The notes under the pieces were generated by a model. That model saw only the letters and a program-made list of their open reading frames with translations, searched no databases and was not told where the DNA came from. This document shows, one piece after another, positions 7,937 to 16,961 of a stretch of DNA of 64,000 nucleotides. Made by a program: the position numbers and the translations under genes. Location: assembly GCA_019420505.1 (NCBI GenBank), contig JAHZHC010000020.1, forward strand, positions 62,001 to 126,000, given 5' to 3'. Source of the stretch: Ruminococcus sp. Its GTDB lineage: Bacteria > Bacillota > Clostridia > Oscillospirales > Ruminococcaceae. Position 1 is the first letter of the stretch; each line of letters starts with the position of its first letter.

Positions 7937-8638
7937 ATGTCAGTTAAATATAAAAAAGAAATTGTCTTTAATGACGGATTTGTGATTGATTATATACTTG
8001 ATGTGGGGAAACGCAAAAATATTTATTTATGTATACAGGACGGCATGGTCATATTAAAAACCCCGATAAACCTGAATATTGAACAAGCTCACAGCTTTTT
8101 GATTTCCAAAGAACAATGGATCAAAGAAAACCTGTCAAAATCAAAGCCTAAACCAATAGGTTTCAGTCAATATAAAAACGGCGAAAGCATTATGCTTTTA
8201 GGGAAAAAATACATATTACAACTGGTTTATGCCGATAAATATTTTAAACCCTGCTTTAAAAATGATTCTATTATTGCAGCCATAAGTGAAAATTATTCCG
8301 AAGAAAGACTGAAACTTTCAATTGAAAAACTCATAGATGAATTTGCCGTTGAACAAATTGAAACCGCTTTTTCAAAATATTGCGAAATTACAGGACTTTA
8401 CCCCTCTGAAATCAAGGTTAAAAACATGAAAAGCAGTTGGGGAAGATGTTCGTCAGACGGAAAAATATCAATAAACCGAAATATTATTTATTATCCTTAC
8501 GAATGCCTTGAATACGTTATAATACATGAGCTTTGCCATTTGAAGCATATGAATCACAGTCCGGAATTCTGGGAATTAGTCGAACGATATTGTCCTGACA
8601 GAAAACGAATCAGAAAAGAACTTAACCGGTGTACATAA
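7937..8638 (+). CDS. YgjP/SprT-like M48-type zinc metallopeptidase
   Basis: 233 residues from the ATG at 7937; the frame is open further upstream but that part overlaps the SH3 gene. The zinc-binding motif HELCHLKHMNH (HExxH plus a third histidine) and the preceding SSWGRCSSDGKISIN are diagnostic of the YgjP-like (DUF45) metallopeptidase family. No signal peptide, so cytoplasmic. No good ribosome site is visible; translation is probably coupled to the SH3 gene just before it. The biological substrate is unknown. Confidence 0.88.
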   Translation: MSVKYKKEIVFNDGFVIDYILDVGKRKNIYLCIQDGMVILKTPINLNIEQAHSFLISKEQWIKENLSKSKPKPIGFSQYKNGESIMLLGKKYILQLVYADKYFKPCFKNDSIIAAISENYSEERLKLSIEKLIDEFAVEQIETAFSKYCEITGLYPSEIKVKNMKSSWGRCSSDGKISINRNIIYYPYECLEYVIIHELCHLKHMNHSPEFWELVERYCPDRKRIRKELNRCT

Positions 8639-8640
8639 AA

Positions 8641-8666
8641 ACAGCCTTGAAAATAATCAAGGCTGT
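8641..8666 (+). repeat. Terminator hairpin, first copy, without T tract
   Basis: ACAGCCTTGA and TCAAGGCTGT form a hairpin identical over 26 bases to 8910-8935. No T run follows this copy. Confidence 0.7.
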
Positions 8667-8909
8667 GAGAGTGTCAAAAACTATAATTTGCTGAATATTT
8701 AAAGTTTCGGTCAAGCCTTTTTAAAGGCTTGCAGGGTCGAGGGGCAGCGCCCTCGTCGTCGACCGTAGTCGGCGAAATCCCCCTTCCAACGGGAGCTCTG
8801 CATAGGGTGAATTTAAAAATACTCCGGTGAAGTATTTTTAAAGAGGGCATGCTCTGCGATAGAGAGCTGCCCCTTAAAACTTGCAAATAACAACTTTTTT
8901 GATAAACTG
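8667..8909. mobile_element. Small non-coding structured insertion between duplicated terminator hairpins
   Basis: About 240 bases, clearly richer in G+C than its surroundings, with internal dyads: CAAGCCTTT/AAAGGCTTG (8713-8733) and a perfect 12-base dyad around CCGGTGA (8811-8841). It contains no convincing gene. Both sides carry the same 26-base hairpin, as if the element had inserted into and duplicated the terminator. It resembles the short dispersed non-coding repeats of ruminococcal genomes, but I cannot confirm other copies here. Confidence 0.5.
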
Positions 8910-8952
8910 ACAGCCTTGAAAATAATCAAGGCTGTTTTAATTTTTTTTGTAT
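8910..8952 (+). terminator. Intrinsic terminator (second hairpin copy with T tract)
   Basis: Same hairpin as 8641-8666, here followed by a long T-rich run. Likely the original terminator of the peptidase gene. Confidence 0.8.
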
Positions 8953-8964
8953 TGTATTATAAAT

Positions 8965-9729
8965 TTATTTGTTTTTATTATAAATTATCATAAGCCCTTT
9001 GAGGAGCAGCTGATCATCAAGAATAATCTCTTTTTTGCAGAAAGGGATTATCGTCTGTGAAACACCGCCGGTAGAAATAACAGTGCACTTTTCTCCCAAT
9101 TCGTCCTCTATACGGTCAATAATTCCGTCTATACTTGACGCCGTACCGTTTATTATACCGCTTTTCATGCAGTCTATCGTGTTTGAACCGATTATCTTTT
9201 TAGGCGGCACAAGACTGATATTCGGAAGCTGTGAAGTACGGTTTGTAAGCGAATCAAGGGAAGCCCTTAACCCCGGAAGAATCATTCCGCCCAAAAAGTT
9301 TTTATCATGATCTATTACCGAAATTGTAGTCGCCGTTCCCATGTCAACAATTATTATGGGAGCCCGATAGTTATTTACAGCGGCAACCGCATCTGCAACC
9401 CTGTCGCTTCCAAGCTGAGCAGGATTGTCAAGCAGTATTTTCAATCCGGTTTTTATTCCCGGCCCCACAACCATAACCCGGTGATCAGTCAGTCTCTCCA
9501 TAGCCGCTTTGACCGCCAGAGTTACCGACGGAACGACTGAAGAAATAATACCACCCTGAAAACTAAAGTCATTGAAACCGTTAAGCTCAAGTATATTCTT
9601 TATCATTATTGTATATTCTAAGGTTGTTGCCTGAAGATTGGTGGAAAGCCTTTCGGTAAAAAGAATCTCCTCTCCTTCAAAACAGCCGAGAACTATATTT
9701 GAATTACCTATATCTACCGCCAGTATCAT
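8965..9729 (-). CDS. coaX: Type III pantothenate kinase
   Basis: 254 residues. CoaX phosphorylates pantothenate with ATP, the first step of CoA synthesis. Visible ASKHA-type blocks: DIGNSN (6-11) for phosphate, GSDR (107-110) with pantothenate-binding residues, and DMGTATT (129-135) with the catalytic aspartate. GGAGG precedes the ATG. It lies 18 bases after an ECF S-component gene and divergent from coaBC, so uptake, kinase and the next two steps sit together. Confidence 0.96.
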   Translation of the reverse strand: MILAVDIGNSNIVLGCFEGEEILFTERLSTNLQATTLEYTIMIKNILELNGFNDFSFQGGIISSVVPSVTLAVKAAMERLTDHRVMVVGPGIKTGLKILLDNPAQLGSDRVADAVAAVNNYRAPIIIVDMGTATTISVIDHDKNFLGGMILPGLRASLDSLTNRTSQLPNISLVPPKKIIGSNTIDCMKSGIINGTASSIDGIIDRIEDELGEKCTVISTGGVSQTIIPFCKKEIILDDQLLLKGLMIIYNKNK

Positions 9730-9747
9730 TTGTTTTCCTCCGAAAAA

Positions 9748-10383
9748 TTACTCTTCCGCCTTGTCATTCTTTTTTACAAATGACGGAATAAGCTTTGCTT
9801 TATAGAGTGCCGCTCCTATAGCACCGGTAATTATTGTTGAAGAAATCATTTCACATACGGCATTAATTCCGACAAAGGTGCAAATAAACACTATTATATT
9901 TCTTCCGTTAATCAGTTCCTGAATGTAATCTGTGTTACCGTAAAGTACTACAAGGAACGTCATAAAGAAAAGAGTATTCAAAAATGCAGAAAAGAAACCT
10001 GTTACTGCACTTGCCGCATAAGTATTGGTATGCTTTCTTACACCTCTGAATATAAAACCAATAAGTACTCCGTCAATTACACGAGGTATAAAACGCTGTA
10101 TAAACGCAAAGAAGGGATTGATGTCAAATAAAATTACACCCATTGCGCTTGTTCCGCCTACTCCGATACACTGCAAAAAGCTCGTTAATCCAAACACGGC
10201 TCCTGCGACTGCCCCGCCTACAGGTCCTAAAACTATTGCAGATATTGCTACCGGAATAACATTGAATGTAATTGCCAATGGTCCGATATTCAAATATCCC
10301 AGCGGCGTAAATGCCATCAGCAGCAAAATTGCGGTCATCAGACCGAGAATTACAAGCTGCTTTGTCTTGATTGTTGTTCTCAT
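9748..10383 (-). CDS. ECF transporter S component, probably for pantothenate
   Basis: 211 residues with about six membrane helices. The N-terminus TKQLVILGLMTAILLLMAF and the GPVGGAVAGAVFGLTS segment are typical of ECF substrate-binding S proteins; a basic tail ends it. The pantothenate assignment rests on the directly following coaX. No T or A component is encoded here, so it must share an energising module, as group II ECF transporters do; an EcfT/A set exists at 52064-54576 but looks dedicated to another substrate. Confidence 0.82.
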   Translation of the reverse strand: MRTTIKTKQLVILGLMTAILLLMAFTPLGYLNIGPLAITFNVIPVAISAIVLGPVGGAVAGAVFGLTSFLQCIGVGGTSAMGVILFDINPFFAFIQRFIPRVIDGVLIGFIFRGVRKHTNTYAASAVTGFFSAFLNTLFFMTFLVVLYGNTDYIQELINGRNIIVFICTFVGINAVCEMISSTIITGAIGAALYKAKLIPSFVKKNDKAEE

Positions 10384-10419
10384 ATAAATTTCCTCCTTGT
10401 TATTATTCCCCGCTCACAA

Positions 10420-10442
10420 AAAGAAATCCGGTCGATTTCTTT
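10420..10442 (-). terminator. Hairpin with T run in the leader of the S-component gene
   Basis: AAAGAAATC and GATTTCTTT form a perfect 9-base stem with a 5-base loop; on the minus strand it is followed by TTG after a T-rich arm. It lies between the probable promoter (TATAAT at 10474-10479, minus) and the start codon, so it could be an attenuator. No known aptamer is recognised beside it. Confidence 0.45.
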
Positions 10443-10645
10443 CCGTTTCAGGGATACAATACAATACTAAGTTATTATATCATACTTTTTTCTAAATTTC
10501 TATAGCTTTTGAAACTTTTTTGTGTTATAATATTTTTAAATATAAGTATGCTTTTTTGTATATTTTTATTATTTTAATCTTTTTTAATCTATTATTCGTT
10601 TGTATAATATATACAATTCTGTGCTGTTCAATTTGTGCATTGATA

Positions 10646-10714
10646 CAAACTTTGTTCATATTTCATTCAAAGTTGCACGTTTGCGTGCAAAAAACCTTCA
10701 AATAAGCCTATAAG
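10646..10714 (+). repeat. 69-base dispersed repeat with palindromic core, copy 1
   Basis: It recurs in inverted orientation at 51812-51880 with only about three mismatches. The core TTGCACG-TTTG-CGTGCAA is a perfect 7-base dyad. It lies in the leader of coaBC within an otherwise featureless 380-base gap (10384-10762) that also holds a TATAAT at 10603-10608. Confidence 0.8.
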
Positions 10715-10762
10715 TGAAGGGGTATATTTATCATAACCGAATTTTAAAACGGAGGAATTATT

Positions 10763-11956
10763 ATGCTTAAAGGAAAAACTGTACTTTTAGGAGTAACCGG
10801 CAGTATTGCCGCATATAAAATTGCCAACCTTGCAAGAATGCTGAAAAAGCTTCATTGCAATGTTCATGTGCTGATGACTCAGAACGCAACTCAGTTTATC
10901 ACCCCTGTGACCTTTGAAACCCTTACCGGCAATAAATGCCTTATCGATACCTTTGACCGCAATTTTCAATACAGCGTTGAACACGTTGCCCTTGCTAAAC
11001 AGGCTGACGTTGTAATGATTGCCCCTGCAAGCGCAAATGTAATCGGAAAAATTGCAAACGGAATCGCAGACGATATGCTCACAACTACCGTTATGGCTTG
11101 TCCCTGCAAAAAAATTATTTCCCCCGCCATGAACCACAATATGTTCCATAACCCTATAGTCCAGGATAATATCGAAAAGCTAAAACATTACGGATATGAA
11201 ATTGTCGATCCCGACTGTGGAATGCTTGCCAACGGCGATATTGGCGACGGAAAAATGCCGTCGGAAGATGTCCTGCTTGAATATATTTTAAAAGCGATTG
11301 CTTTTGAAAAAGACCTCTCAGGCAAAAAAATTCTTATTACCGCAGGTGCAACTCAGGAAGCAATAGATCCCGTAAGATATATAACAAATCATTCAACAGG
11401 AAAAATGGGCTTTGCATTGGCTGAAAACGCCGTTTTAAGAGGAGCACAGGTGACGCTTGTATGCGGTCATACGGAATCTGCTCCCCCTATGTTTGCAAAA
11501 TCCGTTAAGGTAAAATCAGCACAGGAAATGTACGACGAAGTTTTAAAACGTTTTTCTGACTGTGATATCTGTATAAAAGCAGCAGCTGTCGCTGACTACC
11601 GCCCTGCAAAAATATCAGCCAATAAAATAAAAAAGAGCGATGAAACTGCGTCTATTGAGCTTGAACGTACAAAAGATATTCTGGCACAGTTGGGGCAAAT
11701 GAAGAAGAATCAATTTCTCTGCGGATTTTCAATGGAAACAGAAAATATGATCGAGAATTCCAAAAAGAAGCTTGAACGCAAAAATCTTGATATGATTGCT
11801 GCTAATAATCTTCTGACCGAAGGCGCAGGCTTCGGAACTGACACCAACGTCATAACAATAATTACAAAAGAAAAGGAAATCAGCCTCGAAAAAATGTCAA
11901 AATCTCAAGCAGCAGCAAGAATACTTGACGAAATTATAAAGGAGCTTAAAAGATGA
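10763..11956 (+). CDS. coaBC: Bifunctional phosphopantothenoylcysteine decarboxylase / phosphopantothenate-cysteine ligase
   Basis: 397 residues. The N-terminal flavoprotein decarboxylase shows GVTGSIAAYKIANLARML (8-25), the active-site MNHNMF region (PAMNHNM) and the GMLANGDIGDGKMP substrate lid; the ligase half begins near residue 185 with LITAGATQEAIDPVR and contains KAAAVADYRP and KDILAQLG. Together they convert phosphopantothenate and cysteine to phosphopantetheine. GGAGG fixes the start. The last four bases overlap the alpha-galactosidase start. Confidence 0.97.
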   Translation: MLKGKTVLLGVTGSIAAYKIANLARMLKKLHCNVHVLMTQNATQFITPVTFETLTGNKCLIDTFDRNFQYSVEHVALAKQADVVMIAPASANVIGKIANGIADDMLTTTVMACPCKKIISPAMNHNMFHNPIVQDNIEKLKHYGYEIVDPDCGMLANGDIGDGKMPSEDVLLEYILKAIAFEKDLSGKKILITAGATQEAIDPVRYITNHSTGKMGFALAENAVLRGAQVTLVCGHTESAPPMFAKSVKVKSAQEMYDEVLKRFSDCDICIKAAAVADYRPAKISANKIKKSDETASIELERTKDILAQLGQMKKNQFLCGFSMETENMIENSKKKLERKNLDMIAANNLLTEGAGFGTDTNVITIITKEKEISLEKMSKSQAAARILDEIIKELKR

Positions 11957-14064
11957 AACGAATTCACATAAATGAAAATCAAATTAATTTTGTACTTGAA
12001 ATTAACGACAACAACGAAGCCAAGCTGCTTCATTTTTCCGCCCTGCCTTTCGATGAAAAGGATATTACCTCACGTTCCGGAACTCTCGGATTCAGGCTCG
12101 TTGAAGTAAATATATCGGGCCTTGACAGACCCTTGGAACGTCACGGCAATAAATATATCGTCACCGCCCCCGGCTACAGACTGAAATTCAAAGATTTCAG
12201 AGATACAGGAAATCAATCAGGGCGCAAGCTTGAAATCGTCGCCTTTGATGAAACTACCGGACTTGAGGTCGTTTCGCATTTCCAGTTTTATAACGGTATT
12301 TCTGTCGCTCGTACATGGACAACAGTCACAAACAACGGCAACGAAGATGTTACACTTGAATATGTCTCATCCTTTGCACTTACAGGAATTGAAAAAGAAG
12401 GTTTACTCTCACAAGACGAGAAAATGTCTTTAAAAGTATGTCATAATTCATGGCAAAGAGAGCTTCAATGGCAGGAATATACCCTGCCGCAGCTTGGTGT
12501 CGAGCTTTGCCAGCCCCTTAAGGAACAGCATTCATCAAAAGTAATCGGTTTTACCAACGTAGGAAACTGGTCGGCAAAAGAATATATACCAATGGGTTAT
12601 CTGGAAAATAAAGAAACCAACTCAGCGATTTTCTGGCAGATCGAACATAACGGGTCTTGGCATTGGGAAATTTCAGATCAGGAAGGTCACTTATACTTAC
12701 AGCTTTCAGGCCCCTCGGAAATTGAATCTCATTGGAGCAAAAATCTTAAAACAGGGGAAACATTTTGCTCTGTTCCCTGTGCTGTAGGCGTTTGTACAGG
12801 CGGTTTTGACTATGCCATGGGCGAACTTACAAAATACCGCAGAAAAATACGCAGACGAAATCGTGACAACGAAACTCTTGCCGTTATTTTCAATGATTAC
12901 ATGAACTGTCTTTGGGGCGATCCCACAACGGAAAAGGAAATACCTCTTATAGACGCTGCCGCAGAAGCAGGGTGTGAATACTTTTGCATAGATGCAGGCT
13001 GGTATGATAAAGGCTTTTGGTGGGACGGCGTAGGACAATGGCAGGAATCTAAGGAACGCTTCCCCAATGGGCTTAAAGAAGTCACCGATTATATCCGTTC
13101 AAAGAATATGATTCCCGGTGTTTGGCTTGAACTTGAAGTCATGGGCATAAAATGTCCCATGGTTAATGAAGTGTGCGACGATACGTGGTTTTTTACAAGA
13201 CACGGAAAACGAATCCACGACCGTTCACGCTATCAGCTTGACTTCAGAAATCCGAAGGTTATTGCACACGCCAACGAAGTCATTGACCGTCTTGTTTCCC
13301 AATATGGCGTCGGATATATAAAAATGGACTACAATATTGAACCGGGAATCGGCACAGAATATAATGCCGACAGTGTAGGGGACGGGCTTTTGGAGCATGA
13401 GAGAGCTTATTTGTCGTGGCTTGACAGCATATTCAAAAAATATCCCAAGCTGATTATAGAAAACTGCTCGAGCGGCGGTTTGCGCATGGATTATGCTCTG
13501 CTTTCAAGATATTCAATTCAATCTACATCAGATCAGGATGACTATAGAAGATATTGTACAATTTCAGCCAATGCACCATCTGCGCTTTGCCCTGAACAGG
13601 CTGCTGTATGGTCTTATCCAATGGTCAGCGGAGATAAAGAAGAGGTTGTTTTCAATATGATAAACGCTATGATGCTTCGTATACATCAAAGCGGTCATTT
13701 AGTGAACATTGAGCCTGACCGAAAGACATTAGTCAAGGAAGCCATAGATGTTTACAAAACAATGAGAAAAGACATAAAGAACGCTTTGCCGTTCTGGAGC
13801 CTCGGAACCTCCTGCTTTTCAGACGAATGGGTATCCTTGGGTCTTAAAACGGAGAATACAGCTTATCTTGCAGTATGGCGCCGTGAAAGCTCAAAAGACA
13901 CGTGCATTTTGCCGATAGAATTTATTAAAGGGAAGAATGCCAAGATTTCCTGTATTTATCCATCCTTTAACGAAGAAGATTTTGCATTTAACAAAAACGC
14001 AGGAACAGTTTCTGTAAAACTTTCTAAAAACTATTCAGCAAGACTTTTTAAGCTTGAATTTTAA
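11953..14064 (+). CDS. GH36 alpha-galactosidase
   Basis: 703 residues, full length for GH36, no signal peptide. It hydrolyses alpha-1,6-galactosides such as melibiose or raffinose-family sugars in the cytoplasm. The nucleophile aspartate lies in IKMDYN (about residue 459) and the acid/base aspartate in STSDQDDY (about 527); CIDAGWY and ENCSSGGLRMDY are conserved barrel blocks. The ATGA overlap with coaBC implies translational coupling, an odd functional pairing. Its 3' end overlaps the convergent lnt gene by 30 bases, with no terminator between them. Confidence 0.95.
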   Translation: MKRIHINENQINFVLEINDNNEAKLLHFSALPFDEKDITSRSGTLGFRLVEVNISGLDRPLERHGNKYIVTAPGYRLKFKDFRDTGNQSGRKLEIVAFDETTGLEVVSHFQFYNGISVARTWTTVTNNGNEDVTLEYVSSFALTGIEKEGLLSQDEKMSLKVCHNSWQRELQWQEYTLPQLGVELCQPLKEQHSSKVIGFTNVGNWSAKEYIPMGYLENKETNSAIFWQIEHNGSWHWEISDQEGHLYLQLSGPSEIESHWSKNLKTGETFCSVPCAVGVCTGGFDYAMGELTKYRRKIRRRNRDNETLAVIFNDYMNCLWGDPTTEKEIPLIDAAAEAGCEYFCIDAGWYDKGFWWDGVGQWQESKERFPNGLKEVTDYIRSKNMIPGVWLELEVMGIKCPMVNEVCDDTWFFTRHGKRIHDRSRYQLDFRNPKVIAHANEVIDRLVSQYGVGYIKMDYNIEPGIGTEYNADSVGDGLLEHERAYLSWLDSIFKKYPKLIIENCSSGGLRMDYALLSRYSIQSTSDQDDYRRYCTISANAPSALCPEQAAVWSYPMVSGDKEEVVFNMINAMMLRIHQSGHLVNIEPDRKTLVKEAIDVYKTMRKDIKNALPFWSLGTSCFSDEWVSLGLKTENTAYLAVWRRESSKDTCILPIEFIKGKNAKISCIYPSFNEEDFAFNKNAGTVSVKLSKNYSARLFKLEF

Positions 14065-15573
14065 TTTCTTGAAGTATTGAATAATCAGTTTCAACAGGCT
14101 TAACGCTGATAATATAAACCCGGGTAAAATTATTATATCACCCAATGTTATATAAAGATTTTTATTTTTAAGCAATTTTATATCGGCTGTAACTGCTGAT
14201 TTGACAGGACGGGTTTCGGAAACTACAAGATCTCCCCATGGAGAAATAATTGCAGAAATTCCACAGTTCCCTGCTCTCACCGTATATCTTCCCGATTCAA
14301 CGGCACGCATGATGCTATGTCGGAAATGTGCGAAACGTGCATAACTTTTACCGAACCAAGAATCGTTGGTGGATATACACAAAACTTCTCCGCCCGCTTT
14401 TATCTGACATCGCATAAGCGACGGATAAATCGACTCAATACAGATCACATTTGCTGTGTTAATTTTATCCTTGGTTAAAAGACAGTGGTTATCCGTTTTT
14501 TCACCGCAGACGACTGTGCTGAGTCCCCAAAAGGATGCAAGAGGTATCTTTTCGCCAAAAGGAACAAGTATTTGTTTGAGATAGGGAGTTTTGCAAAATC
14601 CATCAGATGTAACGGAAAACATTGCATTATACTTTTTCTGATTTTCGGTAAGAAAACAGCCGGTCAGAATTGTAGTATTTTTTTCTTCGGCAAAATTCCG
14701 AAGCTTTTGAAAATCCTCGGAATTTTCATTATAGCTTGCCGGAATTGCGGTTTCCGGCAGGACAGCCAGTTTTATATCATCACTCCAGACTGACTCCATT
14801 ATAGCCACATACGTATCTACAGCACCCGCAAGACTTACATTATCCTTATCCCTGCCCTCAACGTTATCCTGCGCCGCCATTGCTTTTATAGATTCTGAAT
14901 TTATGCCGATTCTTTTTATCCTTGAAATATGAAACGTACTATAAGCGATACTGCATAACAGGATCAGAGAAAATGCAGCTGCGCTTTTTAGCATTGTTTT
15001 TTTGTTTTTGCTGTATAAAACTGATGTGATAAAGCAGTTTTCAGCAATAATTATCATGCTTACAAAGCGGCATCCCAACAGAGCAGCAGGTTGAGTCAGA
15101 AACGGCTGTGAAATTACCGAAAGCCAAAGTCCCGACCAAGGGAAAGATAAAAACGGTACATATTCGGCTATGCTTTCTCCGAACACAAACAGCAGAACAA
15201 AGATCAGCAAATCAAATTTTTTTCCTCTTCGAATAAAAGGGTAAAGATATAACGGTATACACATTAACACGGTCAGCCACAAGGTTACCGCCGCAACCAA
15301 CAAAGCTGATAAAAATATACCTAAAGCCAACGGTACTTCTATCAGCTCAAAAACCGTAAAAAGAAAAGCTGTTTGTATAAAATAATAAGGCAGCAAGAAA
15401 GCAATTATTTTAAAACAATAGTCTTTTCCGGATTTAAAATTATACACAGACGAAGTAAGAGGCACAATGCTGATAAATGCAAGAAATGGTGCTGAAATAC
15501 ACACCTGAAGCGCACCTGTAAGCAACCCTGATAAAATCAGCGGAAGAAAAGCTTTTAAATTTTTTTTATTCAT
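14035..15573 (-). CDS. lnt: Apolipoprotein N-acyltransferase
   Basis: 512 residues from the ATG at 15573. About six to seven N-terminal membrane helices (to residue 205) precede a nitrilase-type domain with VLPETAIP (catalytic Glu), LKQILVPFGEKIP (catalytic Lys region) and VICIESIYP (nucleophile Cys), then NDSWFG. Lnt adds the third acyl chain to lipoproteins; it is best known in Gram-negatives and actinobacteria, though Clostridia homologues occur. No obvious ribosome site is seen, so the start is less certain; an upstream in-frame ATG at 15627 would overlap cca. Confidence 0.9.
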   Translation of the reverse strand: MNKKNLKAFLPLILSGLLTGALQVCISAPFLAFISIVPLTSSVYNFKSGKDYCFKIIAFLLPYYFIQTAFLFTVFELIEVPLALGIFLSALLVAAVTLWLTVLMCIPLYLYPFIRRGKKFDLLIFVLLFVFGESIAEYVPFLSFPWSGLWLSVISQPFLTQPAALLGCRFVSMIIIAENCFITSVLYSKNKKTMLKSAAAFSLILLCSIAYSTFHISRIKRIGINSESIKAMAAQDNVEGRDKDNVSLAGAVDTYVAIMESVWSDDIKLAVLPETAIPASYNENSEDFQKLRNFAEEKNTTILTGCFLTENQKKYNAMFSVTSDGFCKTPYLKQILVPFGEKIPLASFWGLSTVVCGEKTDNHCLLTKDKINTANVICIESIYPSLMRCQIKAGGEVLCISTNDSWFGKSYARFAHFRHSIMRAVESGRYTVRAGNCGISAIISPWGDLVVSETRPVKSAVTADIKLLKNKNLYITLGDIIILPGFILSALSLLKLIIQYFKKLKFKLKKSC

Positions 15574-15629
15574 AACAGGATTATTTTGCACAATTAATGA
15601 GAAAATATTACCGAAGGGAGAGATCACAT

Positions 15630-16961
15630 TTGGAAATACTTATTCCTGCTTACGCAAGACAGGCTATTGAAATACTTGAGCAAAACGGTTACAGTGCTTA
15701 TACAGTAGGAGGCTGTGTTCGTGATTCTCTTTTAGGGAAAGCTCCTCATGACTGGGATATCTGCACTGACTGCCGTCCTGAAAACATAAAAGAAGTTTTT
15801 CATGATTTCAGAACAATTGACACAGGTATAAAGCATGGTACAATCACTGTTATGATCGACAATGAGCTGGTTGAAATTACAACCTTCCGAAGTGACGGTA
15901 AATACGAAAACCACCGCAAACCTGCACAGGTTGAATTTGTAGATGATCTTTATCTTGATCTTGAAAGGCGGGATTTCACCGTTAATGCAATGTGCTGCTG
16001 CAAAGGTGATGAAATCATTGATCTTTTTGGAGGTCAAAAGGATCTGGAAAGCAGGATTATAAGATGCGTCGGAAACGCCTCTCTTCGATTTGAGGAGGAC
16101 GCTTTACGCATTCTCAGGGGATTACGGTTTGCGTCTGTGCTGGATTTTAAGATACATGATAATACGAAAAAGGCTATGTTTGAAAAAAAACAGCTTCTTG
16201 AATGTATTTCTTCAGAAAGAATTACTGATGAACTAAAAAAACTTGTATGCGGAAAAGCGGCAGAAAGAATTTTAATGGAATACAAAGAAATTCTTGCTGT
16301 TATAATCCCCGAACTAAAGCCTTGCTTCGGTTTTATACAAAACAATCCCCATCATTGTTATAATGTCTGGGAACACATAGCAAAAAGCGTTTCAAATGTA
16401 CGCAATGAACCTGTCATAAGAATCGCTATGCTTCTTCACGACATCGGAAAACCGATTATGGCAACAAAAGACGAAAACGGTATTTCACATTTCAAAAAAC
16501 ATCAGTTCGTCAGTGCACAAATGGCAGATAAAATACTGAAACGGCTTAAGTTTGATACACGTTCAATTTCATACATTCACAATCTGATCTGGGAGCATGA
16601 TAATCGGATTCCTGCTGATATGCGAAGCGTAAAGCGCTTCATTTCAAAATATGATTATCAATTTATGCTTGACTATCTTGAAGTTCGTCGTGGTGACACT
16701 TATGCTCAGTCTGAATACCGCAGGGCTGAAAAATTAGCGGAATTAGATGAGATCGCAAGGCTGACGATTGAACTTAGCGAACAGAATTCTTGTCTGAAAA
16801 TATCCGACCTTTCAGTAAACGGCAATGATTTAATTGCTCTGGGGTTAGACGGAAAGGAAATCGGGATATGGCTTAACAGACTGCTTGAACTGATTATTGA
16901 TGACAAGCTGAAAAATGATAAAAACGAACTTTTAGACTATATTAAGGACAATATACAATGA
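15630..16961 (+). CDS. cca: CCA tRNA nucleotidyltransferase with HD domain
   Basis: 443 residues. The head domain has the class II motif VGGCVRDSLLGKAPHDWDIC with the DxD metal pair, DFTVNAM and a conserved RILRGLRF; the C-terminal half carries an HD phosphohydrolase motif MLLHDIGKP. The enzyme builds or repairs the tRNA CCA end. I choose the TTG at 15630, because GAAGGGAG lies 9 bases before it, over an ATG at 15597 that has no site. The stop overlaps the next start (ATGA). Confidence 0.94.
   Translation: MEILIPAYARQAIEILEQNGYSAYTVGGCVRDSLLGKAPHDWDICTDCRPENIKEVFHDFRTIDTGIKHGTITVMIDNELVEITTFRSDGKYENHRKPAQVEFVDDLYLDLERRDFTVNAMCCCKGDEIIDLFGGQKDLESRIIRCVGNASLRFEEDALRILRGLRFASVLDFKIHDNTKKAMFEKKQLLECISSERITDELKKLVCGKAAERILMEYKEILAVIIPELKPCFGFIQNNPHHCYNVWEHIAKSVSNVRNEPVIRIAMLLHDIGKPIMATKDENGISHFKKHQFVSAQMADKILKRLKFDTRSISYIHNLIWEHDNRIPADMRSVKRFISKYDYQFMLDYLEVRRGDTYAQSEYRRAEKLAELDEIARLTIELSEQNSCLKISDLSVNGNDLIALGLDGKEIGIWLNRLLELIIDDKLKNDKNELLDYIKDNIQ

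Noticed and set aside
10520..10705. 61-codon frame in the coaBC leader
   Set aside because: Poly-T/A-driven hydrophobic translation without a ribosome site; it runs into the dispersed repeat.
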